The notes beneath the pieces are model-generated. The model did not search any database. It was not told the DNA's origin and worked only from the letters and a program-made list of their open reading frames with translations. The position numbers and the translations under genes were made by a program. 6,555 nucleotides of DNA from an uncultured Blautia sp. (GTDB taxonomy: Bacteria; Bacillota; Clostridia; Lachnospirales; Lachnospiraceae). Numbering within the stretch: position 1 is the stretch's first letter; the number at the start of each line of letters is the position of its first letter. Below are positions 5,593 through 6,555 of the stretch, piece by piece. The stretch covers positions 1-6,555 of the forward strand of contig CAMOXX010000158.1 in NCBI GenBank assembly GCA_946629475.1, written 5' to 3'.

Positions 5593-6417
5593 TCACATCC
5601 ACGGTGTTACCAGATCGTCGATCACCGCAAAGTCAATGACCAGCTCTCCGCCATAAATTCCGACAGGTATCCGGTCACGGAAGCTGTATAAATCATAATC
5701 ATCCTCGTTCTCGAAATGCCACACCATGACCTTCTTTTTGGCCGGGTCAATGATCCAGTACTCCCGCACACCTGCAGTCCGATATTTATTGAGCTTGATA
5801 AAGATGTCCTTTGACTTTGTCGATTTTGAAAGAACCTCCGCCACAAAATCCGGCGCTCCGACAATCCGGGCAGGAGTGTACTTGCTCTTATCGCAGAGGA
5901 TCAGCACATCAGGCTGCACAATCGTCCTGTCATCACAGTCCAGCTGCACATCGACAGGGGAAACAAACGGCATGCAGCTGCCGCCTTTTTCGCTGATCCA
6001 GTTAAAAAGAAGGGTATGGAGATGGGCTGCAATTAACTGATGGTAACCGGTCGGAGCGCTCATGTCATAGATTACACCGTCGATCAGCTCTACACGGCGC
6101 TCATCCGGGAGGGCCAGATAGTCCTCCAGCGTATATTCCCCCTGCTTCTTTTCCGTATTTATTTTGTATACGGCAGACGCATCGCGCAGAACCGAGGGCT
6201 GCTCTGCCTCTGGGTATGGGACCGGATATGCCTCCGAAACGGCCTCTCCTCGCCCTAAAACCCTGGAAAGTGCCTGAAGTGTGGCATATCGAGGTGCTTT
6301 TGTAAAGCCTCCCAGGACCTTACGCACTGTACTCTCCGGGACACCGGACATCCGTGCAATCTGCCCGTATGTAAGCCCCAGCTCCCTTTTACGCTCGTTC
6401 ATCTCATGGACAGTCAT
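5593..6417 (-). CDS. Uma2-family (DUF820) PD-(D/E)XK nuclease-like protein with N-terminal HTH
   Basis: This 274-residue protein fuses an N-terminal XRE-type helix-turn-helix to an Uma2/DUF820 domain, a restriction-endonuclease-fold family. The HTH covers about 1-56: ERKRELGLTYGQIARMSGVP, then STVRKVLGGFTKAPRYATL, then QALSRVLG. A linker rich in proline and glutamate follows (57-92). The Uma2 domain runs from about 95 to 265, with RVELIDGVIYDMSAPTGYHQ (108-127), VQPDVLILCD (167-176, D170), GAPDFVAEVLSKST (187-200, E194), K208 in IFIKLNKY, and GVREYWIIDP. D170 and E194 are the expected metal-binding acids, so the site looks intact, although cleavage activity of most members is unproven. The ATG (6415-6417) has GGAGG five bases upstream. 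The open frame extends 43 codons further but without support. The HTH suggests DNA binding or self-regulation. I see no partner antitoxin or restriction gene, and the native role is unknown. Confidence 0.85.
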   Translation of the reverse strand: MTVHEMNERKRELGLTYGQIARMSGVPESTVRKVLGGFTKAPRYATLQALSRVLGRGEAVSEAYPVPYPEAEQPSVLRDASAVYKINTEKKQGEYTLEDYLALPDERRVELIDGVIYDMSAPTGYHQLIAAHLHTLLFNWISEKGGSCMPFVSPVDVQLDCDDRTIVQPDVLILCDKSKYTPARIVGAPDFVAEVLSKSTKSKDIFIKLNKYRTAGVREYWIIDPAKKKVMVWHFENEDDYDLYSFRDRIPVGIYGGELVIDFAVIDDLVTPWM

Positions 6418-6530
6418 ATGAGCCTCCATTTTTATTGAAAAAGCATGTATCTGTTCAGCATCTTCATAATTATGTGCAAAAATCCATGCAAACCGCCTCC
6501 GGCGATGGATATTTGCCTGACACGTCACAT

Positions 6531-6555
6531 TTTGGAACGCGCTCATTTGGAACGC
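6531..6555. repeat. Short direct repeat upstream of the Uma2-like gene, cut by the window edge
   Basis: TTTGGAACGC occurs at 6531-6540 and again at 6546-6555, a period of 15 bases, with CATT or CAT before each copy. More copies may lie beyond the edge. A nearby TGAC-N2-GTCA dyad (6520-6529) sits beside it. These could be operator sites of the HTH protein encoded downstream or part of a longer array. Confidence 0.45.

Noticed and set aside
1..6555. CRISPR array, rRNA, insertion sequence with terminal repeats
   Set aside because: No regularly spaced repeats, rRNA-like segments or transposase genes other than the partial serine recombinase were seen.

Overview
The window suits a moderately GC-rich Bacillota genome, most likely a gut Clostridia/Lachnospiraceae relative. 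The evidence is the AGGAGG-like ribosome sites, the tandem pair of WYL regulators, the C_GCAxxG_C_C protein, the LysR-type and SufS-type remnants, and a large serine recombinase at one edge. This placement is inferred from gene types only. All convincing genes read leftwards on the minus strand.

Layout from right to left, the direction of transcription. (i) An Uma2-family (DUF820) PD-(D/E)XK nuclease-like protein with an N-terminal HTH lies at 5593-6417. A short direct repeat is cut by the window edge upstream of it. (ii) Two overlapping WYL-domain regulators lie at 4204-5427 (TTG start) and 3318-4217. (iii) The gap at 3032-3317 holds a strongly structured segment at 3118-3241. It has a two-part closing stem, a perfect tRNA-like T-arm and a -10 box placed so that transcription would begin at the first paired base. 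(iv) A small cysteine-rich C_GCAxxG_C_C protein lies at 2642-3031. It is followed directly by an 86-nt near-perfect hairpin and a T-run, a terminator of unusual size. (v) A scarred region at 1958-2355 carries a LysR-family N-terminal fragment and a SufS-type cysteine desulfurase fragment. Both are pseudogenes. (vi) A DUF2828 protein, with a TROVE-like repeat region and a vWA domain with a full MIDAS site, lies at 403-1863. (vii) The first 69 codons of a large serine recombinase run off the left edge at 1-209, with a good promoter at 303-331. This suggests that a mobile element begins here.

The most interesting reading combines (vi), (iii) and (ii). DUF2828 proteins share the Ro60/Rsr plan of alpha-helical repeats plus vWA. 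In several bacteria the Ro60 orthologue Rsr is encoded near a Y RNA, which has a long stem formed by its two ends and a tRNA-mimicking module with a T-arm. The RNA-like segment here has just that outline and lies about 1.25 kb upstream of the DUF2828 gene. I propose it as a candidate Y-like RNA. A structured leader of the C_GCAxxG_C_C gene is the main alternative. No published link between DUF2828 and Y-like RNAs is assumed; the connection is inference.
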